A stretch of DNA of 64,000 nt from Antiquaquibacter oligotrophicus (lineage in GTDB: Bacteria > Actinomycetota > Actinomycetes > Actinomycetales > Microbacteriaceae): assembly GCF_020535405.1 (NCBI RefSeq), contig NZ_CP085036.1, positions 558,001 to 622,000 on the forward strand. The letters run 5' to 3'. This document shows, piece after piece, positions 55,071-62,852 of this stretch; the first letter of the stretch is position 1, and every line of letters starts with the position of its first letter. A model generated the notes under the pieces. The model did not search any database. It was not told the origin of the DNA and saw only the letters and a program-made list of their open reading frames with translations. Position numbers and translations under genes: made by a program.

Positions 55071-56618
55071 ATGACTGACACCGCCGTTGCTTCCGCCTAC
55101 GACGATCTGACCGCCGACCTCGTGGCGACCTCGGGCGAGACCGTGACCGTGATCGCCCCCTTCACGGGCGAGCCCCTCGTCGAGTTGCCGCAGTCGTCTG
55201 AGACGGATGTCGCGTCGGCCGCCGAGGCGGCGCGGGAGGCGCAGGTCGCATGGTTCGCGGCCGGTGCTGCGTACCGTCGAGAGGTACTGCTGCGCGGCCA
55301 CGATCTGCTCCTCGAGCGTCGCCGAACCCTGCTCGACCTCAACCAGCTCGAGACCGGCAAGACCCGTGCTCAGGCGTTCGAGGAGGTTGTGCAGGCCGCC
55401 AACACCGCGCGATACGTGGCTCTCACGGCGCCCGCCCTGCTCCGCCCGCAGCGGCGCAAGGGTGTGCTGCCGGTCGTCACACGCGCGAGCGTCGACTACG
55501 TGCCGAAGGGCGTGATCGGCATCATCACACCCTGGAACTACCCCGTGTCGCTCGCCGGGATGGACGTGCTCCCCGCACTCGCGGCAGGCAACGCCGTCGT
55601 GCAGAAGGCCGACAACCAGGCGGCACTGAGCGTTCTCGCGCTGCGGCGTGCGTTCGTCGACGCCGGAGTACCGGAAGCGCTGTGGAGCGTGGTCGCGGGG
55701 CCTGGGGACACGGTGGGTAACGCTGTGGTCGATGTGTCCGACTATGTGTGTTTCACCGGTTCTACGGCGACGGGACGCAAGGTCGCGGAGCGTGCTGCGC
55801 GGGCTTTGCACGGGGCATCCCTCGAACTGGGCGGCAAGAACCCCATCATCGTGCTCGACGACGCGGACCTCGAGAAGGCCGCCGCGGGTGTCGCCTTCGG
55901 CGCGTTCAGCGCGCTCGGCCAGCTGTGCGTCTCGATGGAGCGCGTGTATGTGGAGAGGGGCATCGCCGACGCCTTCATCCCGCTGCTCGTCGAACGCGTG
56001 AAGGCGCTGCACCAGGGCCCCGCGCTCGACTACAGCACGGATGTCGGCTCCCTCACCTCCGCGGCACAGCTCGAGCGCGTCGAGGCACACGTGTCCGACG
56101 CGGTCTCGAAGGGCGCGACGGTGCTGGCCGGCGGCACGCGCCGCGAGGACCTCGGCCCGTTCTTCTACGAGCCGACGGTGCTCACGGATGTCACGCCCGA
56201 CATGTCGTGCTTCGCTGGCGAGACCTTCGGCCCTGTGCTGTCGGTGTACATCGTGGACGACGAGGATGACGCGATCCGACGCGCAAACGACTCCGAGTAC
56301 GGCCTCAACGCGTCCGTCTTCAGCCGATCCCTCACGCGTGCCCACGCCGTCGCGCGACAGCTGGACGCGGGCATCGTGAACCTCAACGAGCCCTACCGCG
56401 CCGCCTTCGGCAGCGTGGATGCACCGATGGGCGGCATGAAGGCATCAGGCCTCGGTCGGAGAAACGGGCCGGAGGGGATCCTCCGCTTCGTCGACACCCG
56501 CACGATCGGGGAGGCGACCGTGCTGTTCCAGATGCCGCGCACCGGCCGCGAGATGGAGCAGCTACTACCCGTGGTGATGACGCTGCTCAAGACGATGCGC
56601 ACCCTCCGCTTGCGCTGA
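55071..56618 (+). CDS. NAD(P)+-dependent aldehyde dehydrogenase, succinate-semialdehyde type
   Basis: 515 residues. Aldehyde dehydrogenase fold with IITPWNYPVSLAGMDVLPALAAGN, FTGSTATGRKVAERA, the catalytic Glu in LELGGKNP and the catalytic Cys in GQLCVSMERVYV. Sequence resembles actinobacterial GabD2-type succinate-semialdehyde dehydrogenases that finish the GABA shunt. The gene is complete. Its last 478 bases are duplicated at 59626-60103 on the same strand, with a toxin cassette between the copies. Confidence 0.92.
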   Translation: MTDTAVASAYDDLTADLVATSGETVTVIAPFTGEPLVELPQSSETDVASAAEAAREAQVAWFAAGAAYRREVLLRGHDLLLERRRTLLDLNQLETGKTRAQAFEEVVQAANTARYVALTAPALLRPQRRKGVLPVVTRASVDYVPKGVIGIITPWNYPVSLAGMDVLPALAAGNAVVQKADNQAALSVLALRRAFVDAGVPEALWSVVAGPGDTVGNAVVDVSDYVCFTGSTATGRKVAERAARALHGASLELGGKNPIIVLDDADLEKAAAGVAFGAFSALGQLCVSMERVYVERGIADAFIPLLVERVKALHQGPALDYSTDVGSLTSAAQLERVEAHVSDAVSKGATVLAGGTRREDLGPFFYEPTVLTDVTPDMSCFAGETFGPVLSVYIVDDEDDAIRRANDSEYGLNASVFSRSLTRAHAVARQLDAGIVNLNEPYRAAFGSVDAPMGGMKASGLGRRNGPEGILRFVDTRTIGEATVLFQMPRTGREMEQLLPVVMTLLKTMRTLRLR

Positions 56619-56688
56619 CCTCCCGCCAACGGCGCGAAACTCCCGATAATCCCGTAATGCGCCACGCCAGAGCGGGATTTTCGGCGCA

Positions 56689-56716
56689 CTCGATACGCCG
56701 AAGGCAGCTACTCAGG
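56689..56716. repeat. Half copy of the dispersed repeat at the cassette edge
   Basis: The stretch from CTCGATACGCC to GCTACTCAGG matches one arm of the 46103-46203 repeat. It lies between the dehydrogenase stop and the cassette, and it supplies the stop codon (TAG 56708-56710) of the frame-broken small gene. Confidence 0.6.
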
Positions 56717-57135
56717 TCTCGGACTCTGCACGGAGGCAATCAACTCTCGGATGACTGAGGTGTCGTACCCGTACCTTCGCTTTGCCACCCACGCATCAAC
56801 CTCACGCACCGACGCGTCGAGCAACTGCTCCAGCGCCTCTACCGCGCTCGGCGGGCAGACTTGGGGAAGCCCGATCTGGACTTTGAGCCAATGATCGCGT
56901 TTTCGAAAGTATCCCGTGCGAACGCCCTCGAACTCCGGCCTCCACAGGTCACGCCAATATGGACCTCAAAGTTGACCTTCAGCTCAGAAGCCGAGACCTC
57001 GTCGCCGCGGCTGTCACGATTCGCAACTAGTCGGGTCCGCACATCGTGTGTCGCTTGCTTCCAACATTCAGCGTCGGCCGTCGTCCCGCCAATGATGGTC
57101 CCGATGGAAACTACCGGTATTTGCTCATTACTCAC
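56708..57135 (-). pseudogene. Frame-broken small gene, possible second immunity protein
   Basis: From GTG 57135 one frame reads SNEQIPVVSIGTIIGGTTAD and on to NFEVHI, then loses sense after about 60 residues. The next frame continues with WRDLWRPEFEGVRTGYF and RKRDHWLKVQIGLPQVCPPS, ending SVQSPRPE at 56708. One missing base near 56953-56960 (ATTGG where ATTTGG would join the frames) explains the break. Joined it would be about 142 residues, helical, without membrane segments. It lies directly behind an Imm26-like gene in a toxin cassette. No family recognised; role inferred from place. Confidence 0.55.
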
Positions 57136-57154
57136 TTGAAGTCCCAGGTAGTCG

Positions 57155-57754
57155 TCACTCCTTAAGTTTTCGCCGTTGCGTCGTGAGCCATCGTGGCGCG
57201 ATCCAGTACTCGGGGCGGAGCGGTGTGAGATTCGCGAGCTCGCTTGCGTCCTCTGCCGTGAGGGGCGCCCTCTGCAGACCAAGCGCATCGCTGAGGTGAT
57301 CGTCCAGCCATCTGTAACTTACAAGCCCCCAGGAGCCACACCGCTCCACGTCCGCAGGGACAGGAATCTTGTCCCGCCGATCGTCGACGTAACTCCGCTT
57401 GGGAGCGTCCCAGTAGCACGGATCGACTACATAGTCGTCTGAACTTACTTCGCTTGTGCCCGCGGCCTGAAAGTACCCCTTCGTCCACGGCATCCGATTG
57501 ATGAACACGGGCGGCATTGCAAGTCCCTGGGGAGAGAACTGCGAAACGTCAGGCGTGGGCTCGTCGGAGACCACGTTGTAGATGTAGATGAGGTAGCAGT
57601 TTGGCATGGGCGCCGCAGCCAGGTCGTGTTCGTCCCCCATCACCCGACCAAACAAGTACCCCACCTGGGGCATCAACAACGTGAAGACGTCACCAGTGCT
57701 CGGCACCTTACGCGAGCCCCTCAACTTCGCCAGATTTGTTTCTTGCTCGGTCAC
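57155..57754 (-). CDS. Imm26-like immunity protein
   Basis: 199 residues, cytoplasmic. The N-terminal part, VPSTGDVFTLLMPQVGYLFGRVM and YLIYIYNVVSDE, matches the Imm26 immunity family pattern (GDVF..., GRV..., YLIYIYN). A Trp/Tyr/Pro-rich second half follows. It overlaps the toxin reading frame by four bases, so it would be made together with the Rhs toxin and protects the producer from it. Confidence 0.75.
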   Translation of the reverse strand: MTEQETNLAKLRGSRKVPSTGDVFTLLMPQVGYLFGRVMGDEHDLAAAPMPNCYLIYIYNVVSDEPTPDVSQFSPQGLAMPPVFINRMPWTKGYFQAAGTSEVSSDDYVVDPCYWDAPKRSYVDDRRDKIPVPADVERCGSWGLVSYRWLDDHLSDALGLQRAPLTAEDASELANLTPLRPEYWIAPRWLTTQRRKLKE

Positions 57755-59576
57755 GGTAATCCATTCTGCTTGAGCCAGTTCTGACCCCAGGCAACAGCAT
57801 CGTCGTAGTAGGAATGCTTCGGGGAAATACTGTTAATGATGTTGTCATAGTTGTTCGACACGATCATTGCTTGCTCGACTGCGCGAGCTTCGCCTCGCGT
57901 GAGACCGCTCCCCATCACTGTCAGTTCGTCGAAGCGAGTCCCATGCTCCGACGTTCGCCGGACAACATTGTTCGTGATTCCAACGTAAATGTCCTCTCCG
58001 CCTTTCACGCCCTGATAGACGCTGTTGTTCGCTGGCCCGCCAGCGAGTTGACTCGGAAGCTTCGGTGCGGGCCGAGCGACGGCCGACTTGACGCTCGAAA
58101 TCGCTGTGTTAACTCCGGACCGAATTGAACTTGAGGCCGAGGAAACAGCTTGTGTCACGAGTCCATCGAGCTGTTTCGCCACAGTCGGTAGAACCTTGCC
58201 CAGTGCGCCGCCGACGCCGGGTATGGCTCCTCCGATGGCACCTCCCAGTACCGCCTGGCCGAGGCCTTCGGCGCTCTTCTCGCCACTTGGAGGCCGTAGG
58301 TGACTGCGGCGCCCGCTGCTCCGGCGGCGATTCCGACACCGATGATGACCGCGCCACACACTCCGAAAGTGACGGCGGTGCAACCGACCGCCCCAACTAC
58401 GGCAGCGGTGAGGGCAATCGTGACGGCAATTCCGGCAGCCATGGCGCCGACGTCTTGCCAGGTGTCACCGGACCAGGTGAATGGGTTCCACCACTGCGGC
58501 TCCCCGCCGCCTTCACCACCGCCGCTGCCGTTACCCGGGGAACCCGGCGCATCCGAACCACCGCCCCCGCCGTCGCCGCCACCGCCCTTGAGGCTCTCGT
58601 GGTACTTCTTCCAGCTGTCGGTGTAGTGATCGCACGCCTTCTTATCCATTGGCGTGTAACAAAGACCCGACGCGTCAGCGTTAGCGACAGGATTGTTCGC
58701 TGCGTACGAGTACCCGTTGTTCTGCTGCGGATTCATCGGCGCCAACACCGGATCAACAGAGATGAACCGTCCCCGTGCCGGGTCGTATTCGCGTGCCCCC
58801 AACCTGGTCAGCCCAGTCGTGTCGGACTCGGGTGCGTTCAAATACCCGTGGCTGGACGGCCACGGCGTGCTGAACGATGACGGGTTCGTCGACACACCGA
58901 ACGGGTCCGTGTGACGCCTGGTCGCAGCACCCGTGGTGGCATCAATGGACACTTTGGACGTGCCCACAACATCCATCGACAACCACCGCAGCGTGAACCC
59001 GGAAACACCAGCAGTCGCCTCCCGCTCAGCCACCGTCTGCCCGGCAATCGAATACGTGCGCAACGCCGACACCGTCGACGACCCCGCAGGAATATTCAGC
59101 TCAGTCGACCCCAAATACAGAGTCGTCCCCTCAACACTGTCCTGCCGCAACAACAGACCACCACTAGCGGAGTAGACATTGTCCTGCTCCTCGGATGTGT
59201 CGGTCTCGATCTTCTCCAACCGGTTCTGCGCATCCCACGTCAACGACAGATTGTCGCTCTCGACCAGATTGCCGGACTCGTCGTACGTGAACGCTTGCGC
59301 CGTCGGGGCACCCCCATCCACCGACGTGGAAATACCCGTCAAAGTGTGCGGCTGATCACCCGTAGTCGGGTAGCTGTACGTGTCCACCGTGTCGACACCA
59401 GCACCACCGGAGTAATGATCGATGAGCTCCTCACGGTTACCCGTGACCGGATCAACCGACCAACTCTTCCAATAGGGCGCCGCCGAACCCAACGTCGTCG
59501 GAGTAGGAGTTGCATAACAATACGGATAACCAGCAGTCCACGCCTGCGTGAGATTCTGCAAGTAGTCGCACAGACG
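57751..59576 (-). pseudogene. Truncated and frame-broken Rhs protein with GIY-YIG-like toxin domain
   Basis: From an in-frame stop at 59577-59579 the frame opens with CDYLQNLTQAWT, i.e. mid-way through an Rhs protein; YD-type repeats follow, then the Rhs boundary motif GLTRLGAREYDPARGRFISVDP and NNPVANADASGL. Next come a Gly-rich linker and a hydrophobic stretch. At about 58283-58292 the frame breaks: TYGLQ continues sensibly only one frame over as SGEKSAEGLGQAVLGG. The rest is the toxin tip: VYQGVKGGEDIYVGITNNVV, RRTSEHGTRFDEL and EARAVEQAMI, a GIY-YIG-like nuclease pattern. So the gene lacks its N-terminus and carries a one-base lesion. Immunity gene follows with a four-base overlap. Confidence 0.75.
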
Positions 59577-59625
59577 TCACTGCATCTCACTAGAGCTGTC
59601 AAGGCACTCGGCACAGTGCAGTCAA

Positions 59626-60109
59626 CCGCGAGGACGTCGGCCCGTTCTTCTACGAGCCGACGGTGCTCACGGATGTCACGCCCGACATGTCGTGCTTCGC
59701 CGGCGAGACCTTCGGCCCCGTGCTGTCGGTGTACATCGTGGACGACGAGGATGACGCGATCCGACGCGCCAACGACTCCGAGTACGGCCTCAACGCGTCC
59801 GTCTTCAGCCGATCCCTCACGCGCGGCCGCGCCGTCGCGCGACAGCTGGACGCGGGCATCGTGAACCTCAACGAGCCCTACCGCGCCGCCTTCGGCAGTG
59901 TGGATGCACCGATGGGCGGTATGAAGGCATCAGGTCTCGGCCGGAGAAACGGGCCGGAGGGCATCCTCCGCTTCGTCGACACCCGCACGATCGGCGAGGC
60001 GACGGTGCTGTTCCAGCTGCCGCGCACCGGCCGCGAGATGGAGCAGCTGCTCCCGGTGGTGATGACGCTGCTGAAGACGATGCGCACGCTGCGCTTGCGC
60101 TGAGCTCCC
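59626..60109 (+). pseudogene. Direct copy of the 3' end of the aldehyde dehydrogenase gene
   Basis: Aligned base by base with 56141-56624: no insertions or deletions across the coding part, and by my count 21 substitutions in 478 bases, 17 of them silent; only four residues differ (L/V, A/G, H/R, M/L). It has no start or catalytic Cys. The copy ends a few bases past the stop, then both sequences diverge. It sits behind the Rhs fragment on the opposite strand. Confidence 0.9.
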
Positions 60110-60268
60110 TAATCACGCTCACCGCGTCATGTCGCGGGAGACGACGCCCTCGGTACAAGCCCGCCAAACTTATACGGATGAGTGCCCTGTTCTCCGCTGA
60201 GCGCCGGCCTGACCTCAGTACCTCGACCGCATCTTCGATCCCCATCACGGCGGCCCCGACTAGCTTCG

Positions 60269-60622
60269 CTAGGTGGTTGGGAAAGTTGTCAGTTGGTCGT
60301 TTAGCGACACCTGTTCGCCGATGTCGATGACGAGTCGGCCGTGGAGCTCGAACGACTTCGACACCACCTCCACCTGCGCACCTACCGCCAACTCACGGAC
60401 GTGGAGCTTGACAACCTTGTAGCGCACCAAGACAGCTCGATCCTCGCGGTCACGCCAGCGAATGTACACATACTCGGCAAACTGGTCCCAGCCGACATAG
60501 ACGATCGAACCGTCTCCAGCAACGAACTCGACTGAGGCATCCCACGGTTCATCCCCGTACTCGAACGCGACTCCCATTGCGTCCAGTACATATCGGTCCG
60601 GCAAGATGACTTCTGTTACCAC
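60269..60622 (-). CDS. Small unidentified protein beside the toxin cassette
   Basis: 117 residues from GTG 60622, with GGGGTG upstream. Beta-rich pattern: DRYVLDAMGVAFEYGDEPWD, VEFVAGDGSIVYVGWDQF, VYIRWRDREDRAVLVRYKVV. No cysteines, no signal. It could be an orphan immunity protein, which is inferred only from the toxin cassette next door. The 60104-60268 stretch before it has no gene. Confidence 0.5.
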   Translation of the reverse strand: MVTEVILPDRYVLDAMGVAFEYGDEPWDASVEFVAGDGSIVYVGWDQFAEYVYIRWRDREDRAVLVRYKVVKLHVRELAVGAQVEVVSKSFELHGRLVIDIGEQVSLNDQLTTFPTT

Positions 60623-60929
60623 CGTTCACCCCACTACAAGTTCTTACCCACGCTCTAATCATGGCTTGTGCCGCAGCTTTCTAGCTTTCTCAAGCGGATT
60701 CGGTGGGAGACTTCGTGGCCCCAATCAGCGCGCAAGGTCGGCGAGCCCAGAATGCGCAAGCCGATCGAGGTCCGCCGACCGCCGGACATGAAACCGGATA
60801 TGCGCGAGAACCAGCCTGCTCATTCTGGGCCGAACTCGCTCCGACTTCCACAACATCGTCGGTGGAGCGATTCTCCACAAATTGTTTAGGCGCTGAACAT
60901 TGAAAGTGTTTATCGCCTAAATTACGATC
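60623..60929. other. Intergenic stretch with inverted repeats and a likely hicAB operator
   Basis: About 307 bases with no supported gene. GCCCAGAATG (60745-60754) and its complement at 60821-60830 form one inverted repeat. TTTAGGCG (60885-60892) and CGCCTAAA (60914-60921) form a second, directly ahead of the hicA start. Confidence 0.5.
60885..60921 (+). promoter_or_regulatory. Likely HicB operator
   Basis: Exact eight-base inverted repeat TTTAGGCG/CGCCTAAA with 21 bases between, nine bases before the hicA start. Auto-repression by the HicB antitoxin through such a site is usual for the family. Confidence 0.5.
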
Positions 60930-61139
60930 GTGAATGCGCGCGACGTCAACCGACGAATCGAGGAGCGAGGTGGTGTCGTACTCCGACAGAAGGGGTCACA
61001 CCGCTTCTACCGCGTCGAGGTTGATGGAGCGATTGCGCATACGACGGTTCCACAACACGCTGGCGACATCCCGAAAGGATTACTCGCCAAGATCCAGCGG
61101 GACATGGAGCCTGCACTCGGGAAGGGATGGCTGCGGTGA
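60930..61139 (+). CDS. hicA: HicA-family mRNA interferase toxin
   Basis: 69 residues. Small double-stranded RNA-binding-type fold with the catalytic His in RQKGSHRFYRVEVDG and the VPQHAGDIPKGLLAKIQ segment. It cleaves mRNA when free of antitoxin. GTG 60930 is the only start that keeps the conserved N-terminus. Overlaps hicB by four bases. Confidence 0.85.
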   Translation: MNARDVNRRIEERGGVVLRQKGSHRFYRVEVDGAIAHTTVPQHAGDIPKGLLAKIQRDMEPALGKGWLR

Positions 61140-61522
61140 AGTACACGGTGGTAGTGACCCGCGAAGGAACCTCGTGGATAGCCGAAGTTGTAAACCTCTC
61201 CGGCGCGCATACCTATGCGGGCAATCTCGCCGCGCTCGATGCCGCAGTGCGTGAAGTCATCGCACTCGTGGCAGACCTACCGGACGATGCGCCGTTCGAC
61301 GTGGAGTATTCGTTCGAGGGCGTGGACGATCGATTCGTTGACGCCGCGCAACTCGGAGCCCGCCGCGCGCAGGCAGAAATCGAGCGCGCTACCCTCGCCG
61401 ACTCCGCAGCTCACACAGCCGCTGCACTCGCCGCCGCTGGATACTCCCAGCGCGATATTGCTTGGCTGCTCCGCATGACCGTGGGCAGGGTGTCCCAAAT
61501 ACTGTCGGAGCACGCCGCGTAG
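61136..61522 (+). CDS. hicB: HicB-family antitoxin with helix-turn-helix
   Basis: 128 residues from GTG 61136, which overlaps the hicA stop as GTGA and has AAGGGA eight bases upstream; an ATG at 61127 lies too close to that site. The N-terminal part (KYTVVVTREGTSWIAEVVNL) is a degraded RNase H-like HicB fold; the C-terminus LAAAGYSQRDIAWLLRMTVG is a helix-turn-helix for auto-repression. Confidence 0.82.
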   Translation: MKYTVVVTREGTSWIAEVVNLSGAHTYAGNLAALDAAVREVIALVADLPDDAPFDVEYSFEGVDDRFVDAAQLGARRAQAEIERATLADSAAHTAAALAAAGYSQRDIAWLLRMTVGRVSQILSEHAA

Positions 61523-61529
61523 CGAACCC

Positions 61530-61892
61530 CTACGTAGCCTCCGCGTCGAACGGGGCCGCCTCGGCCTCACGCAGCTTGCGCTGACGCTGCGCGTACGCGG
61601 ACTCGCGCGGGGCGCGCACGACGGGTTTCGGTTCGTCCTCCTCGACGAGGGCGTCGCGGATGATGCGGCGCGGGTCGTACTGGCGGGGGTCGAGCTTCTT
61701 CCAGTCGATGTCGTCGAAGTCGGGGCCCATCTCGTCGCGCATACGCTCCTTGGCTCCGTTAGCCATGTTGCGGAGGTTTCGGACGAGTCGAGCGAGCTGT
61801 GACGCGTAGTAGGGCAGACGCTCAGGCCCGAGCAGAAAGACAGCGATGATCCCGATGATCAGCAGTTTGTCGAAGGTCAGGCCGAAGGACAC
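61530..61892 (-). CDS. tatB: Sec-independent protein translocase subunit TatB
   Basis: 120 residues. One N-terminal transmembrane helix with the FLLGPERLPYYASQLARLVR motif, then an amphipathic helix and a charged tail. Works with TatC to recognise twin-arginine signal peptides. GTG 61892 is set by TATCCT six bases upstream and the usual start of the family; a longer frame is rejected. Diverges from the methyltransferase gene. Confidence 0.9.
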   Translation of the reverse strand: MSFGLTFDKLLIIGIIAVFLLGPERLPYYASQLARLVRNLRNMANGAKERMRDEMGPDFDDIDWKKLDPRQYDPRRIIRDALVEEDEPKPVVRAPRESAYAQRQRKLREAEAAPFDAEAT

Positions 61893-61957
61893 TCGATCAG
61901 GATAGCCGCCGCGGCTGCGTGCGCCCTCTACAGTGGTCGGGAAGGAGAACCGCACCT

Positions 61958-62590
61958 GTGTCAGACAAGAAGCTGAGCCTGAAGTTCGCCGAGGATTCCA
62001 TCATCGAACCCGAGGTGATCGCTGCCGCGCGCACGCACTCCCTCGAGTTGGGTGTGGAGCCCGTCACCCCCGCCGTCGGGTCGCACCTTGCGCTGCTCGC
62101 CGCGGCGACCGGGGCGAAGACCATCATCGAGGTGGGCACGGGTGTCGGCGTGAGCGGCCTGTGGTTGCTGCGCGGAGCACCGGATGCCGTACTCACGACC
62201 ATCGACATCGAGGTCGACCACCAGCAGTCGGCGCGCCAGGCGTTCGCGGACGCCGGCATCGCGGCCAAGCAGACGCGACTGATCACCGGCCGGGCATCCG
62301 ACGTACTCCCCCGCATGAATGAGGGCAGCTACGACATCGCCTTCATCGACGCAGACTCCGCATCGATTCTCGACTACGTGCAGCACGGGCTGCGGATGGT
62401 GCGCACCGGCGGCACCGTGATCGTCGCGCACGCGCTGTGGCGCGGGCGTGTGGCCGACCCGGCTCAGCGTGATGAGACGGTGGCGAACTTCCGGCTGCTG
62501 CTCAAGGAGACCCTGGCATCGGACGCGGTGCTGAGCGCCCTGTCACCTGTCGGTGATGGGCTGTTGATGCTCACGAAGGTGGGCGAGTAA
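61958..62590 (+). CDS. SAM-dependent O-methyltransferase (catechol OMT-like family)
   Basis: 210 residues from GTG 61958, with GAAGGAGA about ten bases upstream. Class I methyltransferase fold: IIEVGTGVGVSGLWLL for SAM binding, LTTIDIEVDHQQSARQAF, DIAFIDADSA with the metal-binding Asp, and VIVAHALWRG. Members act on caffeoyl-type or small phenolic substrates; the substrate here is open. Confidence 0.88.
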   Translation: MSDKKLSLKFAEDSIIEPEVIAAARTHSLELGVEPVTPAVGSHLALLAAATGAKTIIEVGTGVGVSGLWLLRGAPDAVLTTIDIEVDHQQSARQAFADAGIAAKQTRLITGRASDVLPRMNEGSYDIAFIDADSASILDYVQHGLRMVRTGGTVIVAHALWRGRVADPAQRDETVANFRLLLKETLASDAVLSALSPVGDGLLMLTKVGE

Positions 62591-62599
62591 CGCTCGCCC
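62581..62599. terminator. Hairpin over the methyltransferase stop
   Basis: GGGCGAG, five-base loop, CTCGCCC. It covers the TAA and lies between convergent genes. Confidence 0.4.
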
Positions 62600-62606
62600 C
62601 GGCGGC

Positions 62607-62780
62607 TCAGGAGGCCGACACAACTCCGGCGAGTGCGTCGTGAAGCTCCTTGGCCTCGGCGTCGTTCACCGAGACAACAAGACGACCGCCGCCCTCAAGC
62701 GGAACACGAACGATGATGAGGCGACCCTCCTTGACAGCCTCCATCGGTCCGTCACCGGTCCTCGGCTTCATGGCTGCCAT
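62607..62780 (-). CDS. DUF3117 family small protein
   Basis: 57 residues from ATG 62780 with AAGGGGACA about seven bases upstream. The family sequence is clear: MAAMKPRTGDGPMEAVKEGR, LIIVRVPLEGGGRLVVSV, NDAEAKELHDAL. An actinobacterial beta-rich small protein; function unknown. Not found as a full frame by length-limited gene finding. Confidence 0.88.
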   Translation of the reverse strand: MAAMKPRTGDGPMEAVKEGRLIIVRVPLEGGGRLVVSVNDAEAKELHDALAGVVSAS

Positions 62781-62852
62781 GAACTGTCCCCTTTCGATGG
62801 TTACTCAACCATTATCCCGCATCCCGCGGACATCATTAAATCGTGTGAACGA

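Noticed and set aside
54035..55081. 348-residue minus-strand frame opposite the LysR gene
   Set aside because: Shadow of the LysR codons; no motif.
60668..60903. Small plus-strand frames before hicA
   Set aside because: No ribosome site, no recognisable protein pattern, and they cross the inverted repeat and operator.
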